Of a stretch of DNA of 64,000 nt, positions 23,010 through 34,575 are shown one piece after another. The stretch comes from Chlorocebus sabaeus (lineage: Eukaryota; Chordata; Mammalia; Primates; Cercopithecidae): assembly GCF_047675955.1 (NCBI RefSeq), contig NC_132910.1, positions 114,001,143 to 114,065,142 of the forward strand, given 5' to 3'. The position numbers and the translations under genes are program-made. Numbering within the stretch: the stretch's first letter is position 1; every line of letters starts with the position of its first letter. The notes below the pieces were generated by a model, which saw nothing but the letters and a program-made list of their open reading frames with translations, was not told the DNA's origin and searched no databases.

Positions 23010-23700
23010 GAATCAATAATATATATTTTCCAAAATTCAAATGCTATAAAAGTGAATACAAGAAAAATATAGCTATAAGAAGTAGAATATTACGTCTGTG
23101 TCTTAGACCTCAATTCTCTTCCCTGTAAGCAATAGAGTTTCATTTTCTTGTCTATCTTTACAGAAATATTGTATGCATATGCAAGTAAATATGTACAAAT
23201 TATATTTACAGATATGTATGTGCATATACGTATGTGTATGCTTGTATATAGATATGTGTGCGTGTATTTATACTTTTACTCAGAAATGATCAGGCCATTT
23301 TTAACACTTACAGACAATTCCTTAAGATGAGAGTGCCTGTCTGATTCATCTGTGTGATCTCCCAACATGTATATACATATATACACACACACACACTTGT
23401 ATAAATATATATATACACACATACACTTGTATAAATACATATATACACACACGTATAAATATATATATACATATTCTGTACTATATTTTGTTTTAGGGTT
23501 TTGGTTTTACTTTTTACATAACAGCATTTCTTGTAGTAAATTTCACATCAGTACATAAAACACTTTCTTATCTTCTTTTATGGTGCTTTAAAATTTCTTC
23601 ATGTATATATGGCAGAGTTTTTTCAACCAATCTTCTCTAGATGCATATTTAAGTTGTTTCCAATAGCTTGCTATTATAATGTACATGTGACCATCAAAAA
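23010..23700 (-). mobile_element. L1M 3' UTR fragment, antisense
   Basis: 'acagaaatattgtatgcata' (23160) and 'ttaagttgtttccaatagct' (23650), with 'ttttttcaaccaatcttctc' between, follow the antisense L1M 3' UTR order. A CA/TA minisatellite expanded inside. Confidence 0.6.
23365..23475. repeat. CA/TA minisatellite, period about 30-33
   Basis: Units of the form acacttgtataaata...tacacaca repeat about three times with small changes. Confidence 0.85.
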
Positions 23701-23789
23701 TATTTCATAATCTTTCCTTCTAATAATATGAACTTCTTAATATTAATAACTAACTTCGAATGAGTAGTTAGTAACTAACTTCAAATGAG

Positions 23790-24000
23790 TACTTAGTATA
23801 ATTTCAGCCCCATGTTCAGAGCTTTATATACATTATCTCATTCCATTTTCAAACTAACCGTGAGAGTTTTTTTTAAATTTTAGTATTGCTTTTTATTTAG
23901 TGCTTTTTAAATTCCCTTTTAACAGATGAAGAAAATCTATTTGCCTAAACAGAAAAAATAAATATGTGGAAGATTCAGAATCTGATTTCTGGTCTGTATG
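23790..24000 (-). repeat. MIR SINE, antisense
   Basis: 'agctttatatacattatctc' followed by 'cccttttaacagatgaagaa' and 'gattcagaatctgatttctg' fits antisense MIR, with an AT-rich expansion in the middle. Confidence 0.55.
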
Positions 24001-24024
24001 TCTCTAAACTCTTATAACAGAAAC

Positions 24025-24140
24025 TAATTACATAAGTATTTATTGACAATCTGTATAGGTGTAATGTGCTGGTGAGATCACAGATGAGTCAGACACAGAC
24101 ACTCACCTTAAGGAGCTTATTGTCTGTAAGTGTTAAAAGC
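24025..24140 (-). repeat. L2 fragment, antisense
   Basis: 'agtatttattgacaatctgt' then 'tgagtcagacacagacactc' and 'ccttaaggagcttattgtct' match the antisense L2 3' block (ccctcaaggagctcacagtct). Confidence 0.6.
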
Positions 24141-24984
24141 TTACTCTTTTCTGAGTAAGTCAATTAATTATAGCAGATTTCAATAAAGTGACTGACAGGT
24201 CAGTAACAAAGATATATTCTTTGTATACAAAAATAATAGTTTAAAACCATATTCTCAAATTCAAGTTTTATAATTTAACTAAAGAGTACCAGATTTACAA
24301 AGAAGTAATTACCATACTTAATAAAACTCCAAATCTGCTTCTGGATGTGACCACAGTAGGTTATAATTTTGAGAGTTAAATTTCAAAGATGACCACTTTT
24401 TAGAAATGAACTAGGAAACATTCCTATATTATTAATTACAGCTAGAAATAAATCTTTCAACAGAGGAGAATTTGCAATAAATGTTGATAAATAAAATCAA
24501 TGGCTTAGGAAGAATTCTGAAAATTGCTATCCTGTTCCTAAGACAGTAGTTAAATTTGATTACTGAATTTTGAAAATTTCCATGTTTTTTCACTGCCAAT
24601 TTCCATCAGGGACAAAAATGAAAAGTATCAAAAATAACATGAAACAGACATTTCTTCCAAATGTTGGGGTTTGAGTATGGATGAAAAATGTTATGAAGAA
24701 AACTGCTTTCAAATTTCTAGCCTAGTTTGGAATATTAAAAAAGAAAAAAACTACAGTTGTAGTAAGAAAAGAAAACACAGTTTGTAGGGAGCCACTTATA
24801 TCCAAAATGTAGTCTTAGAAGTTAAATTACTCCTCTCACTCTAGTTCTGAAGTTGCCCTTGAATTTACTCAAGACTTCACAGTTTAGCCATCGTATTTCT
24901 TATCTAATACTCCTGTAATTTGCCTACATTAAATAAAAAACTAAGAATTAGCACACAGAAGTATTTTTAATTTTTGGCTTTGAA
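24141..24984. other. No recognisable feature
   Basis: AT-rich with no supported gene or family. Confidence 0.45.
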
Positions 24985-25114
24985 CTGGCAACTGAATCAA
25001 CAGATATGACTGTTAAAATGCAGAGTTCTTAGCCTCAATCCTGATATTTTGAAGCAAATAACCCCCAAATCTACATTTTAGTAATTCTTATATACTCAAG
25101 TTTAGAACCACTGC
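24985..25114 (+). mobile_element. MER5A-type hAT MITE fragment
   Basis: 'gttaaaatgcagagttctta' at the left and 'tttagaaccactg' at the right, with 'aaatctacattttagtaatt' between, match the MER5A layout (Charlie-derived). The 5' terminal repeat is missing. Confidence 0.65.
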
Positions 25115-25263
25115 AATGACAGGAAGGAAGGTATGGGGATTATATTATGACTTCTCTCTTTCTTCACAAGCTCAGAGACAAAAAAATGTGATAGAAGGTA
25201 CACTACTTTAAGACTGCAAAAGTGTGTTCTACACCTGGGCTTGCAAATTCCTAGCAGACTACC

Positions 25264-25617
25264 TGTATTAGTCCATTTTCACGCTGCTGATAAAGACATA
25301 TCTGAAACTGAGAGAAAAAAAAGAGGTTTAATTGGACTTACAGTTCCACATGGCTGAGGAGGCCTCAAAATTATGGCAGGAGGTAAAAGGCATTTCTTAC
25401 ATGGAGGCAGCAAGGGAAAATGAGGAAGAAGCAAAAGGAGAAACCCCTAATAAACCCATCAAATCTCATGAGACTTATTCACTGTCATGAGAATAGCATA
25501 GAAAAGACCGCCCCCATAATTCAGTTACCTCCCCCTGGGTCCCTCCCACAACATGTTGAAATTCTGGGAAATACAATTCAGTTTGAGATTTGGTGGGGAC
25601 ACAGCCAGACCATATCA
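25264..25617 (-). repeat. THE1 3' LTR
   Basis: From tgtattagtccattttcacg to gaccatatca. It contains 'tgagatttggtggggacaca' near its right end. It is the 3' LTR because the element is on the minus strand. Confidence 0.95.
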
Positions 25618-26230
25618 TTCCACTCCTGGCCCCTCCAAATCTCATGTCCTCACATTTCAAAACCAACCATGCCTTTCTAATAGTCCCCCCAAATCTTAAC
25701 TAATTTCAGCATCAACCCAAAAGTTCACAGTACAAAGTTTCACCTAAGGCAAGTCAAGTCCCTTCTGCCTATGCAAAAATCAAAAGCAAGCTAGTTATTT
25801 CCTAGATAAAATGAGGGTACAGCTTTTGGGTATTTGGTAAATACAGTCATTCCAAATGGGAGAAATTGGCGAAAACAGAAAGATTACAAGGTCCATGTAA
25901 GTCTGATAACCAGTGGAGCAGTCAAACTTCAAAGCTCCAAAATGATCTCCTTTGACCCCAGGCCTTACACCCAGGTCATGCTGATGCAAGAGGTGGGTTC
26001 CCATGATCTTGGGCAGCTCTGCCTCTGTGGCTTTGCAGGGTACAGCCTCCCTCCTGGCTGTTTTCATAGGCTGTTGTTGAGTGTCTGCAGCTTTTCCAGG
26101 TACAAGGTTCAACCTGTCAGCAGATCTACCATTCTGGGATCTGGAGGATGGTAGTCCGCTTCTCACAACTCTACTAGTCAGTGCCCGAGGACTCTGTGTG
26201 GAGGCTCAGACCCCACATTTCCCTTCTGCA

Positions 26231-27055
26231 CTACCCTAGCAGAGGTTCTCCATGAGCACCCCACCCTTGCAGCAAACTTTTGCCTTGGCATTTAGGTGTT
26301 TCCATACATCTTCTGCAATCTAGACAGAGGTTCCCAAACCTCAGTTCTTGACTTCTGTGCACCTGAAGATTCAACACCACATGGAAGCCGCCAAGGCTTG
26401 GGGTTTCTGCCATCTGAAGCCACAGCCTGAACTCTACATTGGCCCCTTTCAGCCACAGCTGGAGTGGTTGGGACACAGAGCACCAAGTCCCTAGGCTGTA
26501 CAAACCACAGGGACCCTGGGCCTGGAAAATGAAGCCACTTTTTCCTCCTAGGCTTCCAAGCCTGTGATGGGAGAGGCTGCCATGGAGGTCTCTGACATGT
26601 CCTGGAAATTTTTCCCCATGGTCTTGGGAATTAATATTAGACTCCTTGCTACTTATGCAAATTTCTGCAGCCTGTTTGAATTTCTCCCCAGAAAATTGTT
26701 TTTTCTTTTCTGTCACGTAATTGGGCACCATATTTTCTGAACTTTTATACTGTTTCCCTTTTAAACTGAATGCCTTTAACAGTACCCAAGTCACCTCTCA
26801 AATGCTCTGCTGCTTAGAAATTGTTTCTGCCAGATACCATAAATCATTTCTCTCAAGTTCAAATTTCCACAAATCTCTATGGCAGGGGCAAAATGCCACC
26901 AGTCTCTTTGCTAAAACATAACAAGAGTCACGTTTGCTCCAGTTCCCGACAAGTTCCTCATCTCCATCTGCGACCACCTCAGCCTGGATTTTATTGTTCA
27001 TATCGGTATCGGCATTTTGGATAAAGCCATTTAACAAGCCTCTAGGAAGTTCCAA
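26231..27055 (-). pseudogene. Broken gag-like frame of THE1
   Basis: Two open stretches, 85 codons (27055-26801) and 187 codons (26794-26234), lie in the same reading frame and are separated by one stop codon (26800-26798) plus one sense codon. Position and orientation fit the single gag-like frame of MaLR elements. There are no protease, RT or envelope features. It is not expected to make a functional product. Confidence 0.6.
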
Positions 27056-27165
27056 ACTTTCTCACATTTTCCTGTATTCTTATGAGTCCTTCAAACTGTT
27101 CCAGTCTCTGCCTGTTACCCAATTCCAAAGTTGCTTCCACATTTTCAGGTATCTTTTCAGCAACA

Positions 27166-27182
27166 CCCCACTCCTGGTACCA
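27166..27182 (-). other. Leu-tRNA-type primer-binding site of THE1
   Basis: The minus strand reads tggtaccaggagtgggg, six bases from the 5' LTR edge. ERVL and MaLR elements typically use this Leu-type site. Confidence 0.7.
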
Positions 27183-27188
27183 GTTTAT

Positions 27189-27533
27189 TGTATTAGTCCG
27201 TTTTCATGCTGCTGATAAAGACATACCTGAAGGAAAAGAGGTTTAATTGGGCTTACAGTTCCACATGGCTGGGGAGGCCTCAGAATCATGGAGGGAGGAA
27301 AAAGGCACTTCTTACATGGTGGCAGCAAGAGAAAATGAGAAAGAAGCAAAAGTGGAAACCCCTGATAAACCCATCAGATCTCATGAGACGTATTCACTAT
27401 CATGAGAATAACATGAGAAAGACTGGCCCCCATGATTCAATTATCTCCCCCTGGGTCCCTTCCACAACACTTGGGAATTCTGGGAAATATAATTCAAGTT
27501 GAGATCTGGTGAGCACACAGCAATACCATGTCA
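27189..27533 (-). repeat. THE1 5' LTR
   Basis: From tgtattagtccgttttcatg to accatgtca. It is co-oriented with the left LTR. Confidence 0.94.
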
Positions 27534-28545
27534 CTGATCTTATGTAAGTCATTGACAGTCCTTGAATCTTGGGTTCTGCCTGTGCCATCAGGTTATTGTG
27601 GGGTTAAGATAACACATGCAGATTATTTATCTCCTGCCATAAAGATCCATGGCATTAATAGTATTGATCTCAAACTCTCAGAGTAGGTTAAAGAGTGTTG
27701 TATTTTTTAAAAAATATATCAATTTCTATTTCCAACAGAAAGAGGAGTGAATAAAACCAAGGAAGGGAACAATTACTATTTATAAATTTATGGCAGTATT
27801 AAATACCAATTTTTTCATATTATTGTGATTCTTAATTTAACAGTTATTGTGTTACTTTTTAAAGTGGAAACAAAAAATCCAAAAAACCTTATTCAGCTTT
27901 GCTTTCATTGATTAAAAAATGCACAAGTGTCATGATACAAAACATTGACTACTTTTTGGTGTAATTGAATTGCCACCAAGTCCCTGAAAAATTTTTTTTG
28001 TTATTGAAGCATGTATGCCTTGGAGATTATAGTAGCTCTTGCTTTTTGTTCTAGAAAAAAAGCAGAACTTAATTTGAAATGTGTGACTAATATAATTAGG
28101 GAATTAATATAATTCCCAACCCCTGGGGAATTAAGTGGTTTTCTAGAGACATCCCTAAAGGATACTCACTGAAACAAGTCCTGTCTGACATACAAATTGC
28201 TCTATAAACCAAGGCTACAAACTGTCAGAGTGAACAAATAATAAGAAATTTAGTGAACATAATCATAAAAGTGAACAAAATCATTGCATTTGACAAGTCT
28301 GCGGATTGCATAAGCTTCTTACCATTTTGGGACCTCAAAGATCCTCATGAAATACTAAGAAACAGGATCAGATGATAAAGGCACCATCTAGAATCAGAGT
28401 TCTGTGATGTGTCTGATATCAACATGACCTAAAAATAGAGATGCTTCAACCAACAATCAAGGGTTGAGAGGAAAAATAGAAAACTCTAAAACGATAAAGA
28501 AATGAAAGAAAATTATATAGCCAAAGTACTGCATATTGCTAAAAC

Positions 28546-28547
<2 letters not shown>
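27534..28547. other. No recognisable feature
   Basis: AT-rich. No gene or family identified. Confidence 0.45.

Positions 28548-28600
<53 letters not shown>
28548..28600. repeat. (GA)26 microsatellite
   Basis: An uninterrupted ga dinucleotide run of 53 bases. Its length and purity make it likely to vary between individuals. Confidence 0.98.
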
Positions 28601-28604
<4 letters not shown>

Positions 28605-28649
28605 GTAGCATGCAGTGGGTATAGTTTAAGGGCAGAAGAGTCTAGTGCT

Positions 28650-28850
28650 GATGAAATGTGATGGCTTCAGAGTCAGATTGCCTCTATTAGAATCCAACTT
28701 TCATTCCTAGCCTTTTGGCCTTAGGCAAGTGACTTAACCACTCTGTGTTTCAGTTTTATTATCTGTAAAATGGTAATAGCTTCAGACACCACTTGCCACA
28801 TAAAAGCACTCAAATGTTAATTATTGTTAATATTATTAAATGGATCATAC
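28650..28850 (+). repeat. MIR SINE, sense
   Basis: 'cttcagagtcagattgcctc', 'aggcaagtgacttaaccact' and 'ttattatctgtaaaatggta' in sense order. A typical full core MIR. Confidence 0.85.
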
Positions 28851-28872
28851 AGTTGATGTTCAAAGTGATCCC

Positions 28873-28945
28873 TGAACAGTATCCAACATAATGGGTACTT
28901 GACAAATAATCATTGAAATTAATTAGTGAGTGATTGAATGAATCA
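28873..28945 (+). repeat. L2 3' tail
   Basis: 'gaacagtatccaacataatg' followed by 'ttgacaaataatcattg' and 'gattgaatgaat' corresponds to the L2 end (cagtgcctggcacatagtag...gaatgaatg). Confidence 0.5.
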
Positions 28946-28980
28946 ATGTATCTACTACAAACTTTGAAGATAAATTTATA

Positions 28981-29296
28981 GGCCTGGCGTGGTGGCTCAA
29001 GCCTGTAATCCCAGCACTTTGGGAGGCCGAGATGGGCAGATCACGAGGTCAGGAGATTGAGACCGTCCCGGCTAACACAGTGAAACCTCGTCTCTACTAA
29101 AAAATACAAAAAACTAGCCAGTCAAGGTGGCGGGCGCCTGTAGTCCCAGCTACTCGGGAGGCTGAGGCAGGAGAATGGCCTAAACCTGGGAGGCGGAGTT
29201 TGCAGTGAGCTGAGATCCTGCCACTGCACTCCAGCCTGGGCGACAGAGCGAGACTCCGTCTCAAAAAAAAAAAAAAAAGAAAGAAAGAAAAAGAAA
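28981..29296 (+). mobile_element. AluY SINE
   Basis: From ggcctggcgtggtggctcaa. Y-type blocks include 'cgaggtcaggagattgagac' and 'gcgggcgcctgtagtccc'. The A tail carries gaaa units. The duplication ataaatttata lies at 28970-28980 and 29297-29307. Confidence 0.96.
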
Positions 29297-29589
29297 ATAA
29301 ATTTATATTTGAATTTTTAACACATCTATAATAAGACAAAAGACAAAATGTATTTTGTATTTCTTTTGTTGATATATTTTACTCTTAGAATTAAATTATG
29401 CATATATTTCAATATAATTGCCCTTTACCTTGTTCTAGGATTGTGTAAATAAAAACTAAAAGATATCAAATAAGTATTTTAAAATTTTGATGGGTTGACT
29501 TTTTATTTGGGTTTTTATTTTATTTGGCTTTTTAAGGTTAAGCTCATAACTCAAAGACCTTTTGGTGAATCTATGACATTTAAAAAGTA

Positions 29590-29935
29590 GCTAATCAATC
29601 AATGTAGAGTGGTTACCACAGACTGAGGAGATGGAAAGGAGAGATGGGGAGGGAGTCAATAAGTACGAAGGTACAGTCAGATAGGAGAAATAAGTTCTAG
29701 TGTTCATTTGCCCAGTAGGGTGCCTATGGGTACCAGTAAAGTATTATACATTGCAGAATAGCCAGAAAGAGGATTTTGAATGTTCTCACCATAAGAAGTG
29801 ATGAGGTCTTGAGCTGATGGATTACCTAACTCTCCTGATTTGATCATGATATAACATATACACATGTCAGAATATCACATGGTACCCCATAAATATGTAC
29901 AATTACAATGTCAAAGCATGTTAAAAAGAAAATGA
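29590..29935 (+). mobile_element. L1MA/L1MB-type 3' end
   Basis: Sense order 'gtagagtggttaccacagac', 'aggagaaataagttctagtg', 'gaatgttctcaccataagaa', 'tcacatggtaccccataaat' matches the L1MA8-10/L1MB 3' UTR. Confidence 0.75.
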
Positions 29936-30017
29936 AGAAATTAATTAGTCAATGGAGGGTATGTAGACTCATGATTAACCAGGGAGGTTTAAATAATAAA
30001 TAAATGAGACTAAGTTT

Positions 30018-30302
30018 CATTTTACTTTTGAGACAGGGTCTCGCTCTGTCATCAGGCTGAAATGCAACAGAAACATAGCTCAAGCTTCTGGGTTCAAACA
30101 CTCTTCCTGCCTCAGTCTCCAGAGCAACTGGGGCTACTGGTATGCACCACCGTACCTGGTTAATTAAAAAAAAATTTTTTTTTGTAGAGATGGGTTCTTA
30201 CTTTTTTGCCCTGGGTGATCTCAAGCTCCTGTGCTCAAGCGATCCTCCTGCCTTGGCCTCCCAAAGTGTTGGGATTACAGGTGTGAGCCACTGTGCCTAA
30301 CC
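30018..30302 (-). mobile_element. AluJ SINE
   Basis: Diverged antisense Alu with an (A)n(T)n drift in the linker. The short duplication tgagact lies at 30005-30011 and 30303-30309. Confidence 0.88.
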
Positions 30303-31439
30303 TGAGACTTTAAGTCTTACATTTCAGTCTAGATAATTTTGCAACTGAAATACATTGGTATTGAAGTATATAATCAATCTGATTCATTTTGGGACATTTT
30401 AATGGAACCCCAGGAGAGGGTTGACTATAACCATGTTGCTGCTTGTGGTTTCGTTGTATAGATATCTGTGCAATTCAGAAGAGAAGCAAGGAAAAATAGA
30501 GCTTGCTGCCATCACATTTTTAGTAGCCTGGCCACCATTGTGTGAACACTGCAGTAACTCTAGCATTATATGTTGCAGTATTATTTAATGAGTATGGACT
30601 GAATACATTTAATATTAAGGGATAAGACTGACAAGGATTCAAAACATGATCTATTTGGCATTAAGAGAATACCAAAAGAACATTGGCATGGCACCTACTA
30701 CTCCTTTCCAAGGACATAATCAATAGATAGTTGGAGAACCCACACCACCCACAGTTCCCAGGTGGCTGAAAAAATAAATGGATAATTATAGCCTAGCAGA
30801 GTTTTATGATGTTTGAAACAAACTATCCATGACTATTTTTTTCAAGTACAGAAACATCTAGGAAATCATTTTTTGACATTTAAAAAAGAGATTTTGGTAA
30901 GTTATTTTCAAAGGAAGAAAGTAATACAATGGGAAATAGAGGCAAAACAATTTCTATTGTTTTTTGCTGCTGCTTCTGCTGTTATTTTTTACTTTGACTA
31001 GACAAAGCAAATGCTTTTACTTTGAAATTTAGTTACAGTACCCTTACTTTATATCAGAAGTTATGTAATTTGGTTACTATACATCTATGGTTAGCAAAAT
31101 AGTGGTTCCAATAATTAATAGAAACTTGTTGCACTCTTTGTTAATGTATTTTAGTCTGTTTGCACATATATTTCATCATGGTTTGACAATTTTGGCAGGC
31201 ATAACTGATTTTGATACAACCAAAGTAAGAGAATGAATATATTTATTTATTTTGAAATCACTTTGGCATAATTACATGGGCAAACATGTTTGAAATAATC
31301 TGCAATGGATAAACGTATGGCAGTTTAAAAGTGAAAAAGCATACAGTTTTCAGCAAAAAAAGCCATTTTCTGCATAGATATGAAAGTTTCCTTTTCTCTT
31401 TAGATCTATTCTATATTCTAGAGTTTAATTATTTTTCAA
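30303..31439. other. No recognisable feature
   Basis: AT-rich. No gene or repeat family identified. Confidence 0.45.
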
Positions 31440-32910
31440 ATAATAGATTTATTAAAATGTCATTCACATTCCATAACATTTATTAGATTTCTGAACAGGC
31501 ATGTGCCATTCTCTTGGCATTCTCTTGGCATATATCTAGGAGTGGGTGTTGCTGGATCTTATCAAATGTTAAACACTACGTTTATAAGATTTGAAGTGGT
31601 TGATGAATTGAGAGATAAAGTGATTGATTAATTGATTGATATTTAAGAATTTGTGGATTGTTGTTAATTCTTTCAATGTTTGGTAGAATTCACTTGTGAA
31701 ATCATCTAGTCCCGGGCTTTTCTTTGTGGAAAATTTTGTATTATTAATTCAATTTCTTTCCATAAGGCTATTAAGATTTACATTTCTTTTTGATTTAGTT
31801 GTGTTAGTTTTTGTCTTCCTAGGAAGTCGTCCATTTCACTTAAGATATCTAATTTTTCCCATAATATTGTTCATACTATTCCACTTTTTATTTCTGCAAG
31901 GTTGGTAGTGATGTTTTGCCTTTTATTCCTAATTTTAGCAATTTGAGAGCTTTTTTTTGGCAGGCTAGCAAGAGGTTTGTCAAATTTGTTGATCTTTTCC
32001 AGGAACCAAATTTTAGTTCTGTTAATTTTCTTTATTGTTTTTCTTGTCTCTATTTTATTTTCTTTACCTTGAATCTTTATCATTTTCTCTTGGCTTCCTT
32101 TTGGTTTAGATTTCTCTACTTTCTTTAGTTATTTAAAGTACAAAGTTAAGTTATTGATTTAACATTTTTTTCTTCTTCTTTTTTTTTTTAACAGAGTCAC
32201 TTACAGCTATACATTTATTTCTAAGCACTGTTTGAGCTGTGTCCCACAAGTGTTGTGTTTTGTTTATGTTTATTTTAGAGGGTTTTCTAGCTTCTTATGT
32301 GAGTTCTTTTTTCACATGTTGATTATTTAAGACTATTGTTTAATTTTACATATTTATGAATTTTGAAAATTTCCTCTGTTACTGACTTTGTCTGTTTGAG
32401 ACACAGAGTTGCTCTGTCATTCAGGATAGAGTGCAGTGTGACCATGGCTCACTGCAACCTCAAACTCCTGGGCTCAAGAGATCCTTCCACTTCAGCCTCC
32501 TGAATAGCTAGGACTGTAAGTGCACACCACCATCCCCAGCTAATTAAAAAACATTTCTTTTTGTTTGTAGACACAAATTATTGCTGTTTCCCAGGCTCGT
32601 CTTAAACTCCTGTCATCATGTGGTTCTCGTGCCTCAGCCTCCCAATACATTGGGATTACAGGTGGGAGCCACTGTTCCTGGTTTCTGATTTTTAGTTTCA
32701 TTATATTATGTTTATAAAGCATACTTTCTCTGATTTTGATCCTTTTAAATGTATTTAACCTTTTTTTCTGTCCTAACATAGATTATATCATGGAGAATAA
32801 CCCATAGCCCTTCGTAAAAGTGCATTATCCTGTTGTGTGCAGTAGTGTATGTATGTCTGTTAGCTCTAGTTGGTTTATACTGTTTTTCAAGTCTCATATT
32901 TTCTTCTACG
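31440..32910 (-). mobile_element. L1M ORF2 fragment, split by AluJ
   Basis: Antisense ORF2: 'tagtcccgggcttttctttg' (31708) complements the conserved RT stretch that encodes KSPG-D-F in active L1. 'gttgatcttttccaggaacc' (31988) lies further upstream in element sense. Sequence after the Alu (32682-32910) continues in the same orientation. There is no long open frame. Confidence 0.75.
32389..32681 (-). mobile_element. AluJ SINE
   Basis: Antisense Alu with many changes ('gctctgtcattcaggatag', 'tgggattacaggtgggagcc') inside the L1M. Confidence 0.88.
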
Positions 32911-33479
32911 TTAGATATCATGTGCTAAATGTAAAAAAAGAAGACACAAGACTCACTCTATAGATATAGTGACTATTATTAAAGATGATTTAAAATAAGA
33001 TTCTTCTAAAACAAAAAAGATACTATATTCAGCAGCAGCTTGGGCAGTCCCTATAAATAACTTGGTTGTGAATTTGTTCACGTTATCAAGCTAAAGAGTT
33101 TGGGTGGCAATTCAGAGGACAGGTTAAAAAAAAAAAAAAAAAAAAGAGGCAAAGTCCACTATAAGCTTGGACTTTCTTACCATTTGATCCTGGTCTCTCC
33201 TTAAATCTCCTTAAATCCACTGACTTAAGTTTCCTATACCCAATGATAACCGATTTTACATATTCTTCCCCAAATAACCTGTTTCACCTATCTTTTCTCC
33301 CAGAGATAAGCAAACATCTTTCACTTCACTCTTTTCTATTACTTTTCCTACTTTTTATCCCTTTTCCCTGTTGGGCATTCTGATTGAAACTGTGATGGAT
33401 TGCCTCTTCCCTCTATTTTGATGACTCTTCTCATAGAAAAACAGATTTCTTACCAACAATTCACTTCTTGAACTTATTA
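32911..33479. other. No gene; short A run
   Basis: Contains an A run at about 33127-33146. No element body was recognised upstream of it, so its origin is unclear. Confidence 0.4.
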
Positions 33480-33893
33480 GAGAAGATAATGGAAAGATTC
33501 ATTTCTTATTTGATCCTAACTCTGTTTTTACAAGAAGTCTCTGTCAGAAACGTGCTACCATATGGAGAGATCTACATGGCAGGAACTGAAAGAGTGAAAG
33601 AGGACTGCTTCCAAAAGCTAGCAAGAGGCTGATTCCCTCAGCCTAATAACCTGTAAGGAACTAAATCCTGTCAACAACCATGTGTCTTGAAAATGGATCC
33701 TTCCACAGTCTAGCCTCAGATAAGAGTGTACCCCGAGCAGTAGCTTGGTTGCAACCTTGTGAAGACACTGAAGCAGAGAACCCAGTTAAGTCATACCCAG
33801 ATTTCTGACCCAGAGAAATTGTGAGATAATGAACATACCTGTTTTAAGCTGCTAATTTTGTGGGAATTAGTTACACAGCAATAGAGAACTAAA
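33480..33893 (+). mobile_element. MLT1-type MaLR LTR
   Basis: The 3' half is clear: 'agattt ctgacccagagaa' then 'ttgtgagataatgaacatac', 'cctgttttaagctgctaatt' and 'acagcaatagagaactaa'. The 5' half is diverged, so the start is a guess. Confidence 0.7.
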
Positions 33894-34218
33894 AAAATTG
33901 CTCAAGGTAATGGAAATAATAAGTTGATTAGTAAGAATGTGAAACCTGACAGTCTGACTCTGATTTAGGAAGTTTATGCTAACAGTTGCAATTTTATATT
34001 TTTACATTGGGACATTTTTATTTTTTATGTTTTAGTGGTAATTGTTTTAGTACCAGTTTTAATTATGAAAGGTAGCATGATAAAAATCAAAATTAATTGG
34101 TTACCTGAGAGTAAGATGTTTCCATCTAATAGAGTTCTTGGGTATCTATTTGTGTCTGTTGAGAAATAAAGATTTGGAAAGTATTCTGAGTGAGGGCAAG
34201 ATTTGAAGTTTGCCCATA
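33894..34218. other. No recognisable feature
   Basis: AT-rich. Nothing supported. Confidence 0.4.
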
Positions 34219-34575
34219 ACGGGCATTCAGATGAAGACAAGTTTGATAAAGACCCTAGCAGTAGTCATACACATGGGAGATAATGGGGTTTCTGATATTG
34301 AATTTCTGTGAGAGAGGATTGCATCTAGCACAATCATCTCAACTTTAAATGAGGCTCTAGAGTCAAAGAAAAATGATTGCTCAGAGCACAGCTTGGCGGC
34401 AGTTACCAGTTCTAATGACATCTCAGTGCTCTGTTCAGAAGAGGACTGTGTGGAAATTGAAAGAGATGTTTCCTTTGACTCTGAAACTCTGACACTGAAG
34501 CAAAGTCACTGTGGGACCCAATTAATTGAGTGTAAGACAGAGGATAACATTTCTCTCACTTGGCAAGTATGGTGA
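34219..34575 (+). pseudogene. Candidate coding relic of unknown identity
   Basis: The reading frame ending at the tga at 34573-34575 is open back to another tga at 34309-34311 (87 codons). Upstream of that stop the same frame is open again and includes MGDNGVSDIEFL. A second frame just upstream reads GHSDEDKFDKDPSSSHTHG before a stop. The 87-codon part is rich in Ser, Glu, Asp and Thr (for example SEEDCVEIERDVSFDSETLT), which looks more like a disordered protein segment than translated noise. After the stop, two other frames remain open (for example QFQGANNFVTSDIFIGQ). One nonsense codon and at least one frameshift would be needed. I cannot name a parent gene. It could be a decayed retrocopy, an exon or chance. 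Confidence 0.25.

Larger units (their letters stand above)
25264..27533 (-). mobile_element. Full-length THE1 MaLR element
   Basis: Two THE1 LTRs in the same orientation flank a 1.57-kb internal region, close to the usual size of a complete element (about 2.3 kb). MaLRs are non-autonomous relatives of ERVL with only a gag-like frame and no pol. The Leu-type primer-binding site sits beside the right (5') LTR. The LTRs differ from each other by many substitutions and an indel of about 10 bases near their start, so it is an old insertion. The expected 5-bp duplication is not preserved (ctacc left, ctgat right). A 123-codon minus-strand open stretch (25795-26166) is a further relic of the internal region. 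Confidence 0.95.

Noticed and set aside
25834..26154. 106-codon plus-strand frame in THE1
   Set aside because: Antisense to the internal region of the element and overlapping a sense frame.
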